Positions 1 through 8,853 are shown, counted from the stretch's first letter. The stretch is 64,000 nt of DNA from Pseudoflavonifractor sp902362925 (GCA_902362925.1 CABIYL010000001.1); one strand, 5' to 3'. Notes: generated by a model not told the origin, from the letters alone. A program made the numbers and translations.

Positions 1-148
1 GGCCGAGGAAGAAATAGGTGCTGAAGGTCTCGCTGGAGGGCTTCAGAGCCGTGTTAATCAGCCACAGCAGGGGAAAGAACACGAAAAAGCCGATGATAAT
101 GGCGGAGATCCAGAAGAACGTCCGGAATGCCTTTGTCTTTTGAAACAT
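1..148 (-). CDS. Carbohydrate ABC transporter permease, MalG type (N-terminal fragment)
   Basis: Only the first 49 residues are in the window; the gene runs off the left edge. The fragment starts MFQKTKAFRTFFWISAII and has one strongly hydrophobic segment (about residues 12-33) followed by NTALKPSSETF. This N-terminal layout is seen in MalG-type inner-membrane permeases of sugar importers, where the family's second permease carries the EAA loop further downstream. It starts 15 bases after the MalF-type permease ends, preceded by a GGAGGGGAGA ribosome site. It is therefore the last visible gene of the operon transcribed leftward from about 5060. The family call rests on the fragment plus operon position. 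Confidence 0.75.
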   Translation of the reverse strand, partial: MFQKTKAFRTFFWISAIIIGFFVFFPLLWLINTALKPSSETFSTYFFLG

Positions 149-163
149 TTTCTCTCCCCTCCT

Positions 164-1054
164 TTAATCGGACTCGTTGACCTTGCGCAGGTACACAAAG
201 CTGAAGCAGGCCAGCAGCACTGCCCAGATGGTGCCCACGGTGGCCGCCTTGCCCATGTTCCAGTTCTTGAAGGCGGTGGTGTACACCTCGATGGACAGGG
301 TAGTGGTGGCGCGGGCAGGGCCGCCCTGGGTCATGGTCCAGGGCAGGTCGAAGTGCTGCAGGTTGCCGATGAGACCCAGGATGAACACCAGAATGGCGGT
401 CTGCTTCATGCCGGGCAGGATGACCTTCCAGAAGGTCTGCCAGTTGTTGGCGCCGTCGATGTGGGCGGCCTCCACCTGGTCCAGGGACACGCTCTGCAGT
501 CCGCCCAGCAGGAAGGCCATGTACCAGGGCAGCATCTGCCAGGTGCGGGCGATGACCACGCACAGCAGTGCGGTGTTGGTCTGGCCCAGCCAGGGGATGC
601 CGGTCTCCAGGATGCCTAAAGCCTTCAGAATGCTGTTGAGGATGCCGTACTGGCCGTTGAAAATCCAGGTCCACAGGAAGCCGATGGCGGTGCCGGGGAT
701 GATCCAGTTGACCAAGGTGACGCCCCGGAGGAACTCAGCGCCCCGGAAGCCCTGGTTGAGGATGATGGCCCAGATGAGGCCCAGGGTGAAGGGCAGGATG
801 GTGCTGCCCAGCACAAAGAGCAGGGTGGTGATCAGGGTTTTGACGAAATACGGGTCCTTGAATACCTTGATGTAGTTGTCCAGCTGCACCCACTCGTAGT
901 TGGGGGTGAGCATGGAGCGGTTGGTAAAGCTCATGAGGATGGCGTCCACAAAGGGGTAGAGGATGATGGCGGCGAACACGGCCAGGCCGGGGATAATCAG
1001 CAGCACGCCCACCTGACCGTTGGTGAGTCTGCCTCCGTTTTTCAGCTTATTCAT
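164..1054 (-). CDS. Carbohydrate ABC transporter permease, MalF/UgpA type
   Basis: A 296-residue integral membrane permease that would form the sugar channel together with the MalG-type protein downstream. About six hydrophobic segments are visible, beginning with VGVLLIIPGLAVFAAIILY (residues 15-33). A cytoplasmic EAA-type loop sits near residues 190-215 (VEAAHIDGANNWQTF), the contact site for the ATPase. The ATG at 1054 has AGGGAGG seven bases upstream. No ATPase gene is visible in the operon, as is usual for this family, where a shared MsmK/MalK-type ATPase is encoded elsewhere. An open frame through the assembly gap would join it to the binding protein, but that is an artefact of the Ns. 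Confidence 0.93.
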   Translation of the reverse strand: MNKLKNGGRLTNGQVGVLLIIPGLAVFAAIILYPFVDAILMSFTNRSMLTPNYEWVQLDNYIKVFKDPYFVKTLITTLLFVLGSTILPFTLGLIWAIILNQGFRGAEFLRGVTLVNWIIPGTAIGFLWTWIFNGQYGILNSILKALGILETGIPWLGQTNTALLCVVIARTWQMLPWYMAFLLGGLQSVSLDQVEAAHIDGANNWQTFWKVILPGMKQTAILVFILGLIGNLQHFDLPWTMTQGGPARATTTLSIEVYTTAFKNWNMGKAATVGTIWAVLLACFSFVYLRKVNESD

Positions 1055-1121
1055 GACAACCTCCCTGCGCCTGACGGCGCGCAACCAGAATGGCCCCTCT
1101 TGGAAGAAAGCCCGTCCCGCT

Positions 1122-1414
1122 NNNNNNNNNNNNNNNNNNNNNNNNNNNNNNNNNNNNNNNNNNNNNNNNNNNNNNNNNNNNNNNNNNNNNNNNNNNNNNN
1201 NNNNNNNNNNNNNNNNNNNNNNNNNNNNNNNNNNNNNNNNNNNNNNNNNNNNNNNNNNNNNNNNNNNNNNNNNNNNNNNNNNNNNNNNNNNNNNNNNNNN
1301 NNNNNNNNNNNNNNNNNNNNNNNNNNNNNNNNNNNNNNNNNNNNNNNNNNNNNNNNNNNNNNNNNNNNNNNNNNNNNNNNNNNNNNNNNNNNNNNNNNNN
1401 NNNNNNNNNNNNNN
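1122..1414. other. Assembly gap (run of Ns)
   Basis: 293 consecutive undetermined bases. They hide the C-terminus of the sugar-binding protein and the start of its spacer to the MalF-type permease. The gap length may be nominal. Confidence 1.
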
Positions 1415-2662
1415 GATGATGGTCTTGACCTCGTTGGCGTTGGCCATGCGGGCGGTCTCCTCCAGACGGGCGGTGGAGGTGGACTCCAGGAAGCCGTTGA
1501 GGTAGGCGTCGTTCTTCACCTCGTCCAGAGCAGCGGCGCTCTTGGTGACGGGAGGCATACCGTTGTTGGTGAAGTAGTCCATGGCGACCTCGTCGCTGAC
1601 CAGGGTCTGGGCCAGCTCAGCGGCCTGCTCCTTGTACTCGGAGTCCTTGAACACCACCAGCATGTGGCCCCACATGGTGGACTGGGGCTGGTCGCCCTCA
1701 TTGAGGACGGGGCGGTTCATGGCGGAGCACACGTTGACCACCTCGTCGGGGTCCACGCCGTTGCTGACGGCCTGACCCTTGGCCAGGACGGCGTCATCAT
1801 AGAAGGCAACCTTGCCCTGGGCAAAGAGCTGACGGGCCTCGCCGCGGCCGGTGTCCATGGCGATGTAGCCCTTCTCCATCAGGCTCTGATACCACTCCAC
1901 GCAGGCCACAGCGGCGTCGCTGTTGATGGCCACGGAGCCGTCCTCATTGAAGATGGCGCCGCCGAAGGTCCACAGCCAGGGCATGAAGTCACCGGCGCAG
2001 GTGGCGTCCTTGGTGGACACGGCGTAGGGCACCACGTCGGGGTTGGAGGCCTTGATGTCGGCCAGGCACTGCTCAAACTCGGCGATGGTCACAGGCACCT
2101 CGTCCCAGCCGGCAGCGGAGAGAATTTCGGGGTTGTAGACCATGGAGATGGAGGCCATGCTCCAGGGCATGCCCAGCTGCTGGCCGTCGATGTTGCCCAC
2201 GTCCAGAGCGGACTGCTCAAAGGTCTCCTTCATGTAGTCCTCGCCCAGAATCTCGTTCCAGTCGGCCAGAACACCGGCCTGAGCCACGGTGTTGAAGATG
2301 CCGATATCCACCTGGGCCAGGTCCAGCTGCTCGCCGCCCTGGGTCCGGATGAGGAGCTGCTGGGCGGTGTCGGCCCAGGTCCAGCCCACCCAGGTGACGG
2401 TGTTGCCGGACTGCTGCTCATAAGTATCAATCATGCGCTGGAAGATGTCCTTGCTGGCCTCTTCCTCACCGGACCAGCCGGCCCACACGATGTTCACGCC
2501 CTCAGCGGAGGGCTCGGTGGCGGGAGCGCCGCTCTGGGAGGCGGAGGGCTGGCTTGCGCTGGGAGAGGTACCAGGGTCAGAAGCGGTGGGGCCGCAGCCG
2601 GCCAGGAGAGAAAGGGACAGGACGCCTGCGAGGGCAGCTGCAAGAAGTCTGCTTTTCTTCAT
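1415..2662 (-). CDS. Sugar ABC transporter solute-binding lipoprotein (C-terminus lost in gap)
   Basis: Family 1 extracellular solute-binding protein, 416 codons visible. The signal peptide ends in a lipobox (LSLLAGC, Cys23), so the mature protein should be a lipid-anchored receptor outside the membrane. After a Ser/Pro/Ala linker (about 25-50) come typical features: NIVWAGWSGEEE, then WGHMLVVF and a late Asn/Met-rich NNGMPPV stretch. Family members are usually 420-450 residues, so only a short tail is missing. The ATG at 2662 sits seven bases from AGGAAG; an ATG six bases upstream is too close to that site. It lies 68 bases after the FAD oxidoreductase and just before the two permeases. The ligand is not predictable from the sequence. 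Confidence 0.92.
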
Positions 2663-2730
2663 GTTCATTCTTCCTTTCTGACAGTTGGTGGTTCTTCATT
2701 TCAAAAACAGCAGCATGGCTGTTGTTTCTC

Positions 2731-4899
2731 TCAGGAATAGGCCCGGATTTCAAAGACCGCGGCGCTCTGTCCGCCCCAGGTCCGGTCGGCCCACAGCCGC
2801 AGGCCGTCGGTTCTGGTGCCCTGGGGAAGTCTGGCTGTCAGCAGCCGCTGGCAGTTGTCCGTCCAGGTCTGCACGGTCTCCCAGCTGCCGTCGGGCAGCC
2901 GGATTGCCAGCCGCAGGTCCCGCAGAAGCTGACCAGGCATGGCGGTGCGTGGGGTAAACAGGTGGCTCTCGTCCCAGTGGCGGGTCCGGCTGCTGGGCAG
3001 CTCCATGGACAGCTCCGGGTCCAGATAGATTCGGACCTCTCCCAGCGCCTCCGGCTCCTTCCAAGTCAGGTCCAGCCAGGGCGCTTCGTCCTCCGGCGCC
3101 GCCCTCCACTGGTTGGGGCCGCCCCAGGGCCGGTCGTAGCCGCTGACCGCCTGTTCCGGCCCGTAGAGCTTTGCTCCGGCTCCGTTTTTGTACTCCGCCA
3201 TGGGCTCATGGTAGGTGGGGCTGTCCCGCCGTCCGCACAGGAAACCGGTGCGGCCCGGTCTGCACAGCAGCAGCTCCGCCGCCGCCGGCTCAAAGACCAG
3301 GGTGCAGAAGTATCCGGCGCTGCCGGCGGGCAGGGTGTACTCCAGAAGGTGCTCTCCCGGCTCCAGCTTCCACTCGGTCTCGCCCGCCTCACGTCCGGGA
3401 CAGAACCGGCTGGGCAGCCGGGACAGATGGGCCGCCGCCCGCAGGGTGACCGCTTTCTGACAGCGGACGCTCAGTGCGATGGTCTCCCCCTCCAGAGCGG
3501 GGAAGGTGACAAATCCGCCCTGATCCAGGGGCTGGGTGCCGTCCTCCGCCCCGCAGCCGCCGGTGTGGACGCTGCTGGCGGAGGTACTGGCCCTGGCGGC
3601 CATGTTGGCCGGGTCGGCGGAGACCGCGCCGGGGATGAACATATCCTCCCGCATCAGGGTCTCACGGATGGCTGATATCTCCTCCGGCTTCAGCTCCTCC
3701 GGAGCCCGGCCGCTGCCGATGCAGGCGGCTGCCATGGTTCCGGCCGCCTGGCCGGAGAGTGCGCAGGTGTTCATGATCCGGCTGGACACGAAGGCGTCCC
3801 GCTCGGTGCCGATGTCCCGGCCGGCCAGAATCAGGTTGGGCACCTGCCGGTTGTAGAGACAGCGGAGGGGCACCTGGTACACGTTCAGGGGAATCTGGAT
3901 GCAGTTGTCCTCTCCCGCGTCGTGTATGCCTCCCGCCGGGTGGAAGTCCATATACCAGCCGCCGTAGAAGGCTCCGTCGGGGAAGGTTCTGCCGCTGCGC
4001 AGGTCCTCCCCCCGGAGGAGATACTCCGTGTCCATACGGCGGCTCTCCCGCTTGCCGGGCAGGCTGCCCAGCCACTCCAGGGTGTAGCAGTCGGCGTCGA
4101 ACTTTCCGCTGTTCTTAATGTAGTTCCACACACCCATCACCAGGCGCTTGAGCTCCAGGGTGATGTCCTGGGCGTCGCCGATGGTGTCCCGGATGCCGCC
4201 GTACTCAAACCACCAGCAGTCGCTGCCGCTGGACTGCTCGGTGATGACCCGTCCGCCCCGGCCCAGAAGCTCCTCAATCTTCTCCATGCTGTAGGCGTAG
4301 TCGGGCGGGATGAAGGTGACCGGGTGGTCCTCCTTGCGTGTGTAGTAGAGAATGGAGCTGCCCTGAATATGTGCGCCCGGCCGCTGGGGGCCCTGCCCCG
4401 GCTCCACCAGGTGGTTGCCGATGTAGTAGGGAAGTCCCGCTCTGGCGGCCAGGGTGCCGTCTCCGGTGGCATCGATGAAATAGTCGGCCAGGAACCGGAG
4501 CCGCCGCTCGGTGCCCTGCTGGACACCCTCCACCCACACAATCCGGTTGCCCTCCATCCTCAGGTCAAAAAGCTCGGTGTTCAGGAAGAATTCCAGATTC
4601 TGCTGGCCCATAACCGCATCCAGCAGGGTCTCGCTCCAGAAGATGGGGTTGCCGTCCGGATTGCGGTAGAAGTTCTTCAGCTTCAGTCCGCCCCAGATGC
4701 CCATCTCCTCGGCAAACAGGTTTCCCGCACCGGTGGCGCCCCGGGTCCACACCCGGATTTCGCTGCTGGAATTACCGCCCAGCACCGGGCGATTCCCCAC
4801 CAGCACGGTATCAATCCCCAGGCGGGCTGCCGCCAGCGCGGCGCAGATTCCGGCCGGGCCGCCGCCGGCCACCACCAGACGCTTTCTGATCTCCTGCAT
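2731..4899 (-). CDS. FAD-dependent oxidoreductase with C-terminal beta-sandwich domain, in a sugar-uptake operon
   Basis: 722 residues. The N-terminus has a Rossmann dinucleotide motif (VVAGGGPAGICAAL, residues 9-22) and then LGGNSSSEIRVW, typical of the FAD_oxidored family (PF12831). A second FAD contact, ATGDGTLAARAG, lies near residues 144-155. After about residue 580 the sequence changes to a low-cysteine, Trp/Leu-rich region (APWLDLTWKEPEALGEVRIY) that resembles a galactose-binding/F5-8C-like sandwich; this domain call is an inference. The gene is first in the importer operon and has a GGTGGGAG ribosome site. It may oxidise or epimerise a sugar or glycoside brought in by the importer. 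The actual substrate is unknown. The protein has no signal peptide, so it should act in the cytoplasm. Confidence 0.85.
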   Translation of the reverse strand: MQEIRKRLVVAGGGPAGICAALAAARLGIDTVLVGNRPVLGGNSSSEIRVWTRGATGAGNLFAEEMGIWGGLKLKNFYRNPDGNPIFWSETLLDAVMGQQNLEFFLNTELFDLRMEGNRIVWVEGVQQGTERRLRFLADYFIDATGDGTLAARAGLPYYIGNHLVEPGQGPQRPGAHIQGSSILYYTRKEDHPVTFIPPDYAYSMEKIEELLGRGGRVITEQSSGSDCWWFEYGGIRDTIGDAQDITLELKRLVMGVWNYIKNSGKFDADCYTLEWLGSLPGKRESRRMDTEYLLRGEDLRSGRTFPDGAFYGGWYMDFHPAGGIHDAGEDNCIQIPLNVYQVPLRCLYNRQVPNLILAGRDIGTERDAFVSSRIMNTCALSGQAAGTMAAACIGSGRAPEELKPEEISAIRETLMREDMFIPGAVSADPANMAARASTSASSVHTGGCGAEDGTQPLDQGGFVTFPALEGETIALSVRCQKAVTLRAAAHLSRLPSRFCPGREAGETEWKLEPGEHLLEYTLPAGSAGYFCTLVFEPAAAELLLCRPGRTGFLCGRRDSPTYHEPMAEYKNGAGAKLYGPEQAVSGYDRPWGGPNQWRAAPEDEAPWLDLTWKEPEALGEVRIYLDPELSMELPSSRTRHWDESHLFTPRTAMPGQLLRDLRLAIRLPDGSWETVQTWTDNCQRLLTARLPQGTRTDGLRLWADRTWGGQSAAVFEIRAYS

Positions 4900-4923
4900 A
4901 CGCTCCCACCTTACTTTTATTCA

Positions 4924-4963
4924 GCAGAATTTATCCTGAAAATTCTGCACAAAAACAGTGCAG
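4924..4963. other. Two overlapping hairpins in the leader of the FAD oxidoreductase operon
   Basis: GCAGAATTT (4924-4932) pairs perfectly with AAATTCTGC (4940-4948). CTGCAC (4945-4950) pairs with GTGCAG (4958-4963). The two stems share bases 4945-4948, so both cannot form fully at once. They lie between the minus-strand promoter (5067-5095) and the start codon at 4899. They could be operator dyads or a small RNA switch; nothing decides between these. Confidence 0.5.
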
Positions 4964-5066
4964 GTTTTTTCAGTCATTCCTTTGCACACAGTTCAGTTGT
5001 CGACTTTGTCCACATTTTTAACAATTTTGTCCGCTCTGTTTCGGACTTTTTTCCTGTTTCGCCTTA

Positions 5067-5095
5067 ATCATAGCAGGCAACACGCCGGTGTGCAA
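5067..5095 (-). promoter_or_regulatory. Sigma-A type promoter for the importer operon
   Basis: On the minus strand TTGCAC (5090-5095), 17-base spacer, TATGAT (5067-5072). Transcription would start near 5060, giving a leader of about 160 bases before the oxidoreductase. Confidence 0.6.
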
Positions 5096-5136
5096 TGATT
5101 ATTCTATACAACTTCTGGACTATTCTGCTCTATATA

Positions 5137-5165
5137 TTGACTTCATGACGGGATTGTCCTATGAT
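5137..5165 (+). promoter_or_regulatory. Sigma-A type promoter for the PocR/AraC regulator
   Basis: TTGACT (5137-5142), 17-base spacer, TATGAT (5160-5165). Transcription should begin near 5172. This excludes the in-frame ATG at 5161, which lies inside the -10 box, and supports the start at 5203. Confidence 0.7.
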
Positions 5166-5202
5166 GAAACTGGACAAATCGGCAGTCTGTGAGGTGGCAT
5201 TT

Positions 5203-6198
5203 ATGAGCACTTCATACAAATCAGTCAACGCCTATCTCCGCTTCCTGCGGGACAGGATGGGGCTGCATATCTGTATCAAGGACTTCTGCGGCTTTATCCC
5301 CATCAACAAGGAGCTGGACGAGGCGCTGCGGCCATTCCTCGCCCACACCAACCCTTTCTGCATGTATATCAAGTCGGATCAGGACCACTACCGGGACTGT
5401 CTGTCCATGATCCGGCTGATGTACAACAAGTGCGGCAGGACCCCGGGGACCTACTTCGGCATGTGTCACGCCGGTCTGGGGGAGTATGTGGTGCCCATCC
5501 GCAGCGACGGCACTTTGCTTGGCTCCATCAATGCGGGATTTTTCCAGTTTGATGAGGGGAGAAGCATGGTCCGTATCCGCCGTACCTGTGCCCGGCACAC
5601 TCCGCTGGACGGCGAGGAGGCCCTGCGGCTGTACCGCTCCTGTATCCGCACGCCCGAGGGCGTGGCCGGAGCGGACATTCTGCCCGGACTGGAGCTGCTG
5701 GCCGACTTCCTGGGCCAGACCTACCGGATGCTCCGCCCCACCCACAACACCCCCAGCCAGTCCCGCCGCTATCACAATTCCAGCGAGGACACCATCCTCA
5801 CCCACGCCATTGAGTACATCCGCCTCAACGCCAGCGGCCACATCACCATGGCGGATTTGTCCCGTTTCTGCCACTGCAGCGAGTCCTATCTGAGCCGGAT
5901 TTTCAAGCGCCGCACCGGCATCAACATCAACGTGTACGTCAACAAGGTGCGCATTGAGCTGGCCAAAAACCATCTGCTCCTCTCCAGCGAGAACATCGCG
6001 GAGATTGCCGCCGGTGTGGGCTTCAACGACCCCAACTACTTCTCCCGGGTATTTACCAACATCATCGGCATCTCTCCCACCGAGTTCCGCCGCCGGTTCC
6101 AGGGGCAGCTGCCCAGCAATCCGGAGGCTGAGCCCCAGGAGCCCGTCCTGCCCCAGCCCCGCCGGGAGTTTGTGGGACACCGCATCCCGCCTCCGTAA
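5203..6198 (+). CDS. AraC-family transcriptional regulator with N-terminal PocR sensory domain
   Basis: 331 residues. Residues about 6-165 match the PocR ligand-binding domain, including the conserved CHAGL-EYVVPI and GSINAGFF stretches; family members sense small hydrocarbon or polyol ligands. Residues about 197-300 form an AraC double helix-turn-helix (ADLSRFCHCSESYLSRIFK, then IAEIAAGVGFNDPNYFSRVF). The tail is Pro/Glu-rich. The start at 5203 is preferred over 5161 because AGGTGG lies five bases upstream and because 5161 overlaps the -10 box. The gene is divergent from the sugar importer/FAD oxidoreductase operon across about 300 bases, so it is the likely activator of that operon. Confidence 0.9.
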   Translation: MSTSYKSVNAYLRFLRDRMGLHICIKDFCGFIPINKELDEALRPFLAHTNPFCMYIKSDQDHYRDCLSMIRLMYNKCGRTPGTYFGMCHAGLGEYVVPIRSDGTLLGSINAGFFQFDEGRSMVRIRRTCARHTPLDGEEALRLYRSCIRTPEGVAGADILPGLELLADFLGQTYRMLRPTHNTPSQSRRYHNSSEDTILTHAIEYIRLNASGHITMADLSRFCHCSESYLSRIFKRRTGININVYVNKVRIELAKNHLLLSSENIAEIAAGVGFNDPNYFSRVFTNIIGISPTEFRRRFQGQLPSNPEAEPQEPVLPQPRREFVGHRIPPP

Positions 6199-6208
6199 AA
6201 AGAAAACA

Positions 6209-6245
6209 CGCCGCGGAACCGGAAAGCCGGTTCCGCGGCGCTTTT
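6209..6245. terminator. Bidirectional intrinsic terminator
   Basis: Fourteen-base perfect stem (6209-6222 with 6227-6240), AAAG loop, T-run on the plus strand and an A-rich flank giving a T-run on the minus strand. It separates the convergent araC-type and DUF3343 genes. Confidence 0.9.
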
Positions 6246-6247
6246 TA

Positions 6248-6520
6248 TCAGCAGTATTTATCCCGCTTGGCCCTGATCTGGCCGGCCAGAGGGACGATGG
6301 CGTGGTACTCCGCCTGATGCTTCTCAATGCACGCCCGGGCGGCTTCCACCGCCTCTGGCTCCAGCAGCAGGGACATGCCGCAGGACAGCTCCCCCTGAAT
6401 GGACCGGGGCGCAGGGGCGATGCGGTTGGGGATGTTCTCCCCGTCCAGCAGGTCGTGGAGGCGCAGGCCCTGCTCATAGTTGGCAAAGAGAATGTAGTAC
6501 CGGACGTGTTCCTCAGCCAT
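6248..6520 (-). CDS. DUF3343 family protein (putative Se/S carrier-like)
   Basis: 90 residues, starting MAEEHVRYYILFANYEQGL, with the family's central SIQGELSCGMSLLLEP stretch containing one conserved Cys. DUF3343 proteins (PF11823) are described as Se/S-carrier-like from their fold and gene neighbours; no reaction is established. The ATG at 6520 overlaps the last eight bases of the dehydratase-like gene, so the two are translationally coupled and probably work together. The longer frame to 6568 was not used because it lies fully inside the upstream gene. Confidence 0.85.
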   Translation of the reverse strand: MAEEHVRYYILFANYEQGLRLHDLLDGENIPNRIAPAPRSIQGELSCGMSLLLEPEAVEAARACIEKHQAEYHAIVPLAGQIRAKRDKYC

Positions 6521-7787
6521 TGAGCAGCTCGATGAAGGCGCCGATGCGGGTGCGCAGCTGCTCGGCATCGGTGTCGGCGTAGTCGGTCTCCAGGCTGAGC
6601 ACCGGCACCCCGGCCTCCTTCAGGGCACGGGTCACGGAGTACTTCTCGGTGTCGTACAGGCAGCAGAACTTCAGGTTGCAGTCAATGACGCCGTCCACCT
6701 TGTACTCCTTCACCAGGCGCAGGATGTCGTCGATACGGCCGGTGTTGGGGGTGAAGCAGGCGCAGTTGGTCTTCATGTACCGCTGGGACAGGGCCATGAA
6801 CTGCTCGTCCAGGGTGGTCTTGGTCTCGTCCACCAGGTTCTCGAAGTACCGGGTGCCGGTGCACATCTCCTCGCAGACCACGGCGCCGCCGCTGGTCTCG
6901 ATGATGTTGTGCAGTTTCCAGTTGGGCACCGCCAGAGGCGTGCCGGTGATGAGGATGCGCTTGGTCCCCGCGGGCACCACGCTCACCCCGTCCTTAATAC
7001 GCTGCTCCAGCTCATCGGCCAGCCGGTTGCACATCTGGGCGCAGCGGACCGGGTCGTCAAAGAAGGAGATCTGGGTCATCAGCAGGGCGTCACGGCCGGA
7101 GATGGGCAGGCACTCCGACTTGCGGCACTCGTACACCCGGGCCAGGGCCTTCCGCTTCTCGTTGATGATGTGGATGGCCTCGCCCAGCTTCTCGGGGGTG
7201 ATGGTGTTGCCGGTGAACTCCTCCACCATGGCGGCGAAGTCCACAATCTCCTCCTTCCACTTAAGGATATCCTTTTCCCGCTTCATCTGGGGCACGTCCA
7301 TGATGTACATGGGCACGTCTTCACCCAGAATCTCATAGGCCTTCTTCTTGCCGTCGCAGGTGGTCTCGCCCACGTACATGTCGGCGATGCGGAAGAAGGG
7401 GCAGGTCTTGCCCAGACGGGCGCCCACAGAGGCCTTCACCAGGGGGCAGGTGCTCTTGGGGAGCACTGCCTCGCCGTCGGGCACCCAGAACTGGGAGCCG
7501 CCGCACAGACCGGTAAAGATGCCGTCGGCAGCGATGATCACCTCGTCGGGCACATAGACGCAGAAGGTGCCGAACACCTTGCGTCCCTGCTTCTGGGCCT
7601 CAATGAGCTCGGCAGGGCGGATGCCGTGGACCTCGGAGATGACCAGATCCCAGAAATCCATGGCCTTGGGCCGGTTCTCCTGGGACAGGAACACATCTCC
7701 CACCGCCGTGGGCAGCACCTGGCACAGCAGGTCGTGATTTTCCAGGTCCATCCCCAGGTCTTTCCACATCTGAACATAGTCGGACAT
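6513..7787 (-). CDS. 2-hydroxyacyl-CoA dehydratase-family iron-sulfur protein (YjiM/double-cubane cluster type)
   Basis: 424 residues, member of the HgdB/BcrC/YjiM superfamily. Cys positions likely to hold iron-sulfur cluster(s) are visible: TCPFFR, ECRKSECLP, CEEMCTG, TNCACF and LKFCCLYD. It is a single-subunit relative, like E. coli YjiM and double-cubane cluster proteins, rather than an HgdA/HgdB pair. Such proteins normally need an ASKHA-type ATPase activator (HgdC/YjiL) for low-potential electrons; none is encoded next to it. The ATG at 7787 has GGAGGG eight bases upstream. It is co-transcribed with DUF3343 from a promoter at 7849-7877. Substrate unknown. Confidence 0.85.
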   Translation of the reverse strand: MSDYVQMWKDLGMDLENHDLLCQVLPTAVGDVFLSQENRPKAMDFWDLVISEVHGIRPAELIEAQKQGRKVFGTFCVYVPDEVIIAADGIFTGLCGGSQFWVPDGEAVLPKSTCPLVKASVGARLGKTCPFFRIADMYVGETTCDGKKKAYEILGEDVPMYIMDVPQMKREKDILKWKEEIVDFAAMVEEFTGNTITPEKLGEAIHIINEKRKALARVYECRKSECLPISGRDALLMTQISFFDDPVRCAQMCNRLADELEQRIKDGVSVVPAGTKRILITGTPLAVPNWKLHNIIETSGGAVVCEEMCTGTRYFENLVDETKTTLDEQFMALSQRYMKTNCACFTPNTGRIDDILRLVKEYKVDGVIDCNLKFCCLYDTEKYSVTRALKEAGVPVLSLETDYADTDAEQLRTRIGAFIELLNG

Positions 7788-7848
7788 TTGCAATTCCCTC
7801 CATTGTTTGTTTCGGGCCCCAATGCGCCCGCCGCTTCGGTTTTTGTTC

Positions 7849-7877
7849 AGTATACCGAATTTGTCCTCTGGTGTGAA
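7849..7877 (-). promoter_or_regulatory. Sigma-A type promoter for the YjiM-like/DUF3343 operon
   Basis: Minus strand TTCACA (7872-7877), 17-base spacer, TATACT (7849-7854); start expected near 7842. Confidence 0.65.
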
Positions 7878-7931
7878 ATTGCAATTTGATATGATCCACA
7901 GTCTGTTATCAGGTTTTTCTATCAATCGAAA

Positions 7932-7960
7932 GCGGGGAGGACCGGACCGGTCCTCCCCGC
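7932..7960 (-). terminator. Terminator hairpin after trmO
   Basis: GC-rich stem of 12 or more base pairs centred on 7946, ten bases after the trmO stop; the following T-run (TTTCGATT) is weak. Confidence 0.65.
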
Positions 7961-7970
7961 TCATTCCTGT

Positions 7971-8672
7971 TTATTCTCCCAGCTTCTCCACCTGCCGGAC
8001 GGTGAGCACCTCGTCCCGGACGGAGAAACGGACATTCAGCCCGGCAAACTCCATGCCGTACACCCGCTCGGGGTCCTGCTGGTAGGCAGGACGGGGGTCG
8101 TGGGCCAGCACCCCGGTGAGGGCGGCCAGCTTGTCCGGCGGCACCAGCGCCTGAAGCTCCGGCGGAAAGTCCACTGTGAGTACCTTGCCGCCGTCATGGC
8201 CGGCAAAGCCGCCGGAGGCCTCCGGATGGCTGTCGGCGTAGGGCAGGTAGGGCTTGATGTCAAAGATGGGGGTGCCGTCCATCAGGTCGGCTCCCGCCAC
8301 CCGCAGGATGTGGCCGTACTCCGGGTGATGCTCCACCCCCAGCAGCTTCACCGACGAGAGCCCGATGGGGTTGGGCCGGAAGGGGGAGCGGGTGGCGAAC
8401 ACCCCCATGCGGGTGTTTCCCCCCAGTCGGGGCGGCCGCACCGTGGGCGACCAGCTCTCCCGCACCGCCTTGTGGAATCCCCAGATGAGCCACAGGTGGC
8501 TGAAGTCCTCAATGCCCCGCAGGGCGTCCTCCCGGCGGTACTCCGGCTCAAACACCACCGCCGACTCCAGCTCCTCCACCAGTCCGCTCTGGCGCGGAAT
8601 CCCGAATTTGCCGGAAAAATCGCTGTGAATCCGGGCAATTACCTTCAATTCCGGCACTTCTTTTTCCTTCAT
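7971..8672 (-). CDS. trmO: tRNA (t6A37) N6-methyltransferase TrmO
   Basis: 233 residues of the TsaA/YaeB (TrmO) family, which methylates N6-threonylcarbamoyladenosine at position 37 of threonine tRNAs using S-adenosylmethionine. Hallmarks are FGIPRQSGL (residues 23-31), EDFSHLWLIWGFH, the signature MGVFATRSPFRPNPIGLSSV, and DLMDGTPIFDIKPYLPYADS. The C-terminal extension after residue 150 is normal for bacterial forms. The ATG at 8672 has GGAGAGGAG upstream. A single gene with its own extended -10 promoter and a terminator. Confidence 0.95.
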   Translation of the reverse strand: MKEKEVPELKVIARIHSDFSGKFGIPRQSGLVEELESAVVFEPEYRREDALRGIEDFSHLWLIWGFHKAVRESWSPTVRPPRLGGNTRMGVFATRSPFRPNPIGLSSVKLLGVEHHPEYGHILRVAGADLMDGTPIFDIKPYLPYADSHPEASGGFAGHDGGKVLTVDFPPELQALVPPDKLAALTGVLAHDPRPAYQQDPERVYGMEFAGLNVRFSVRDEVLTVRQVEKLGE

Positions 8673-8737
8673 GGCGGCTCCTCTCCGGCCCCGGTCCCTG
8701 CGGCTCCGGCGGCCTCCTGCGTTGTAATTCAGGTCCC

Positions 8738-8746
8738 ATTATAGCA
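8738..8746 (-). promoter_or_regulatory. trmO: Extended -10 promoter for trmO
   Basis: Minus strand TGCTATAAT (8738-8746), a perfect extended -10; no good -35 is seen at the right distance. Confidence 0.55.
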
Positions 8747-8853
8747 TATCCCCCACCGCCCTGAAACCCCTCGGAGAACAGGGTTTTTGGACATTTGGGC
8801 ATTTTGTACAAAAATTAACAATCTATTTTCTCTGCCCGTTTTTCACTTTCCAC

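Noticed and set aside
164..2668. One long frame joining the sugar-binding protein and MalF-type permease
   Set aside because: It is open only because the Ns contain no stops; each half is a complete, normal family member with its own start signals.
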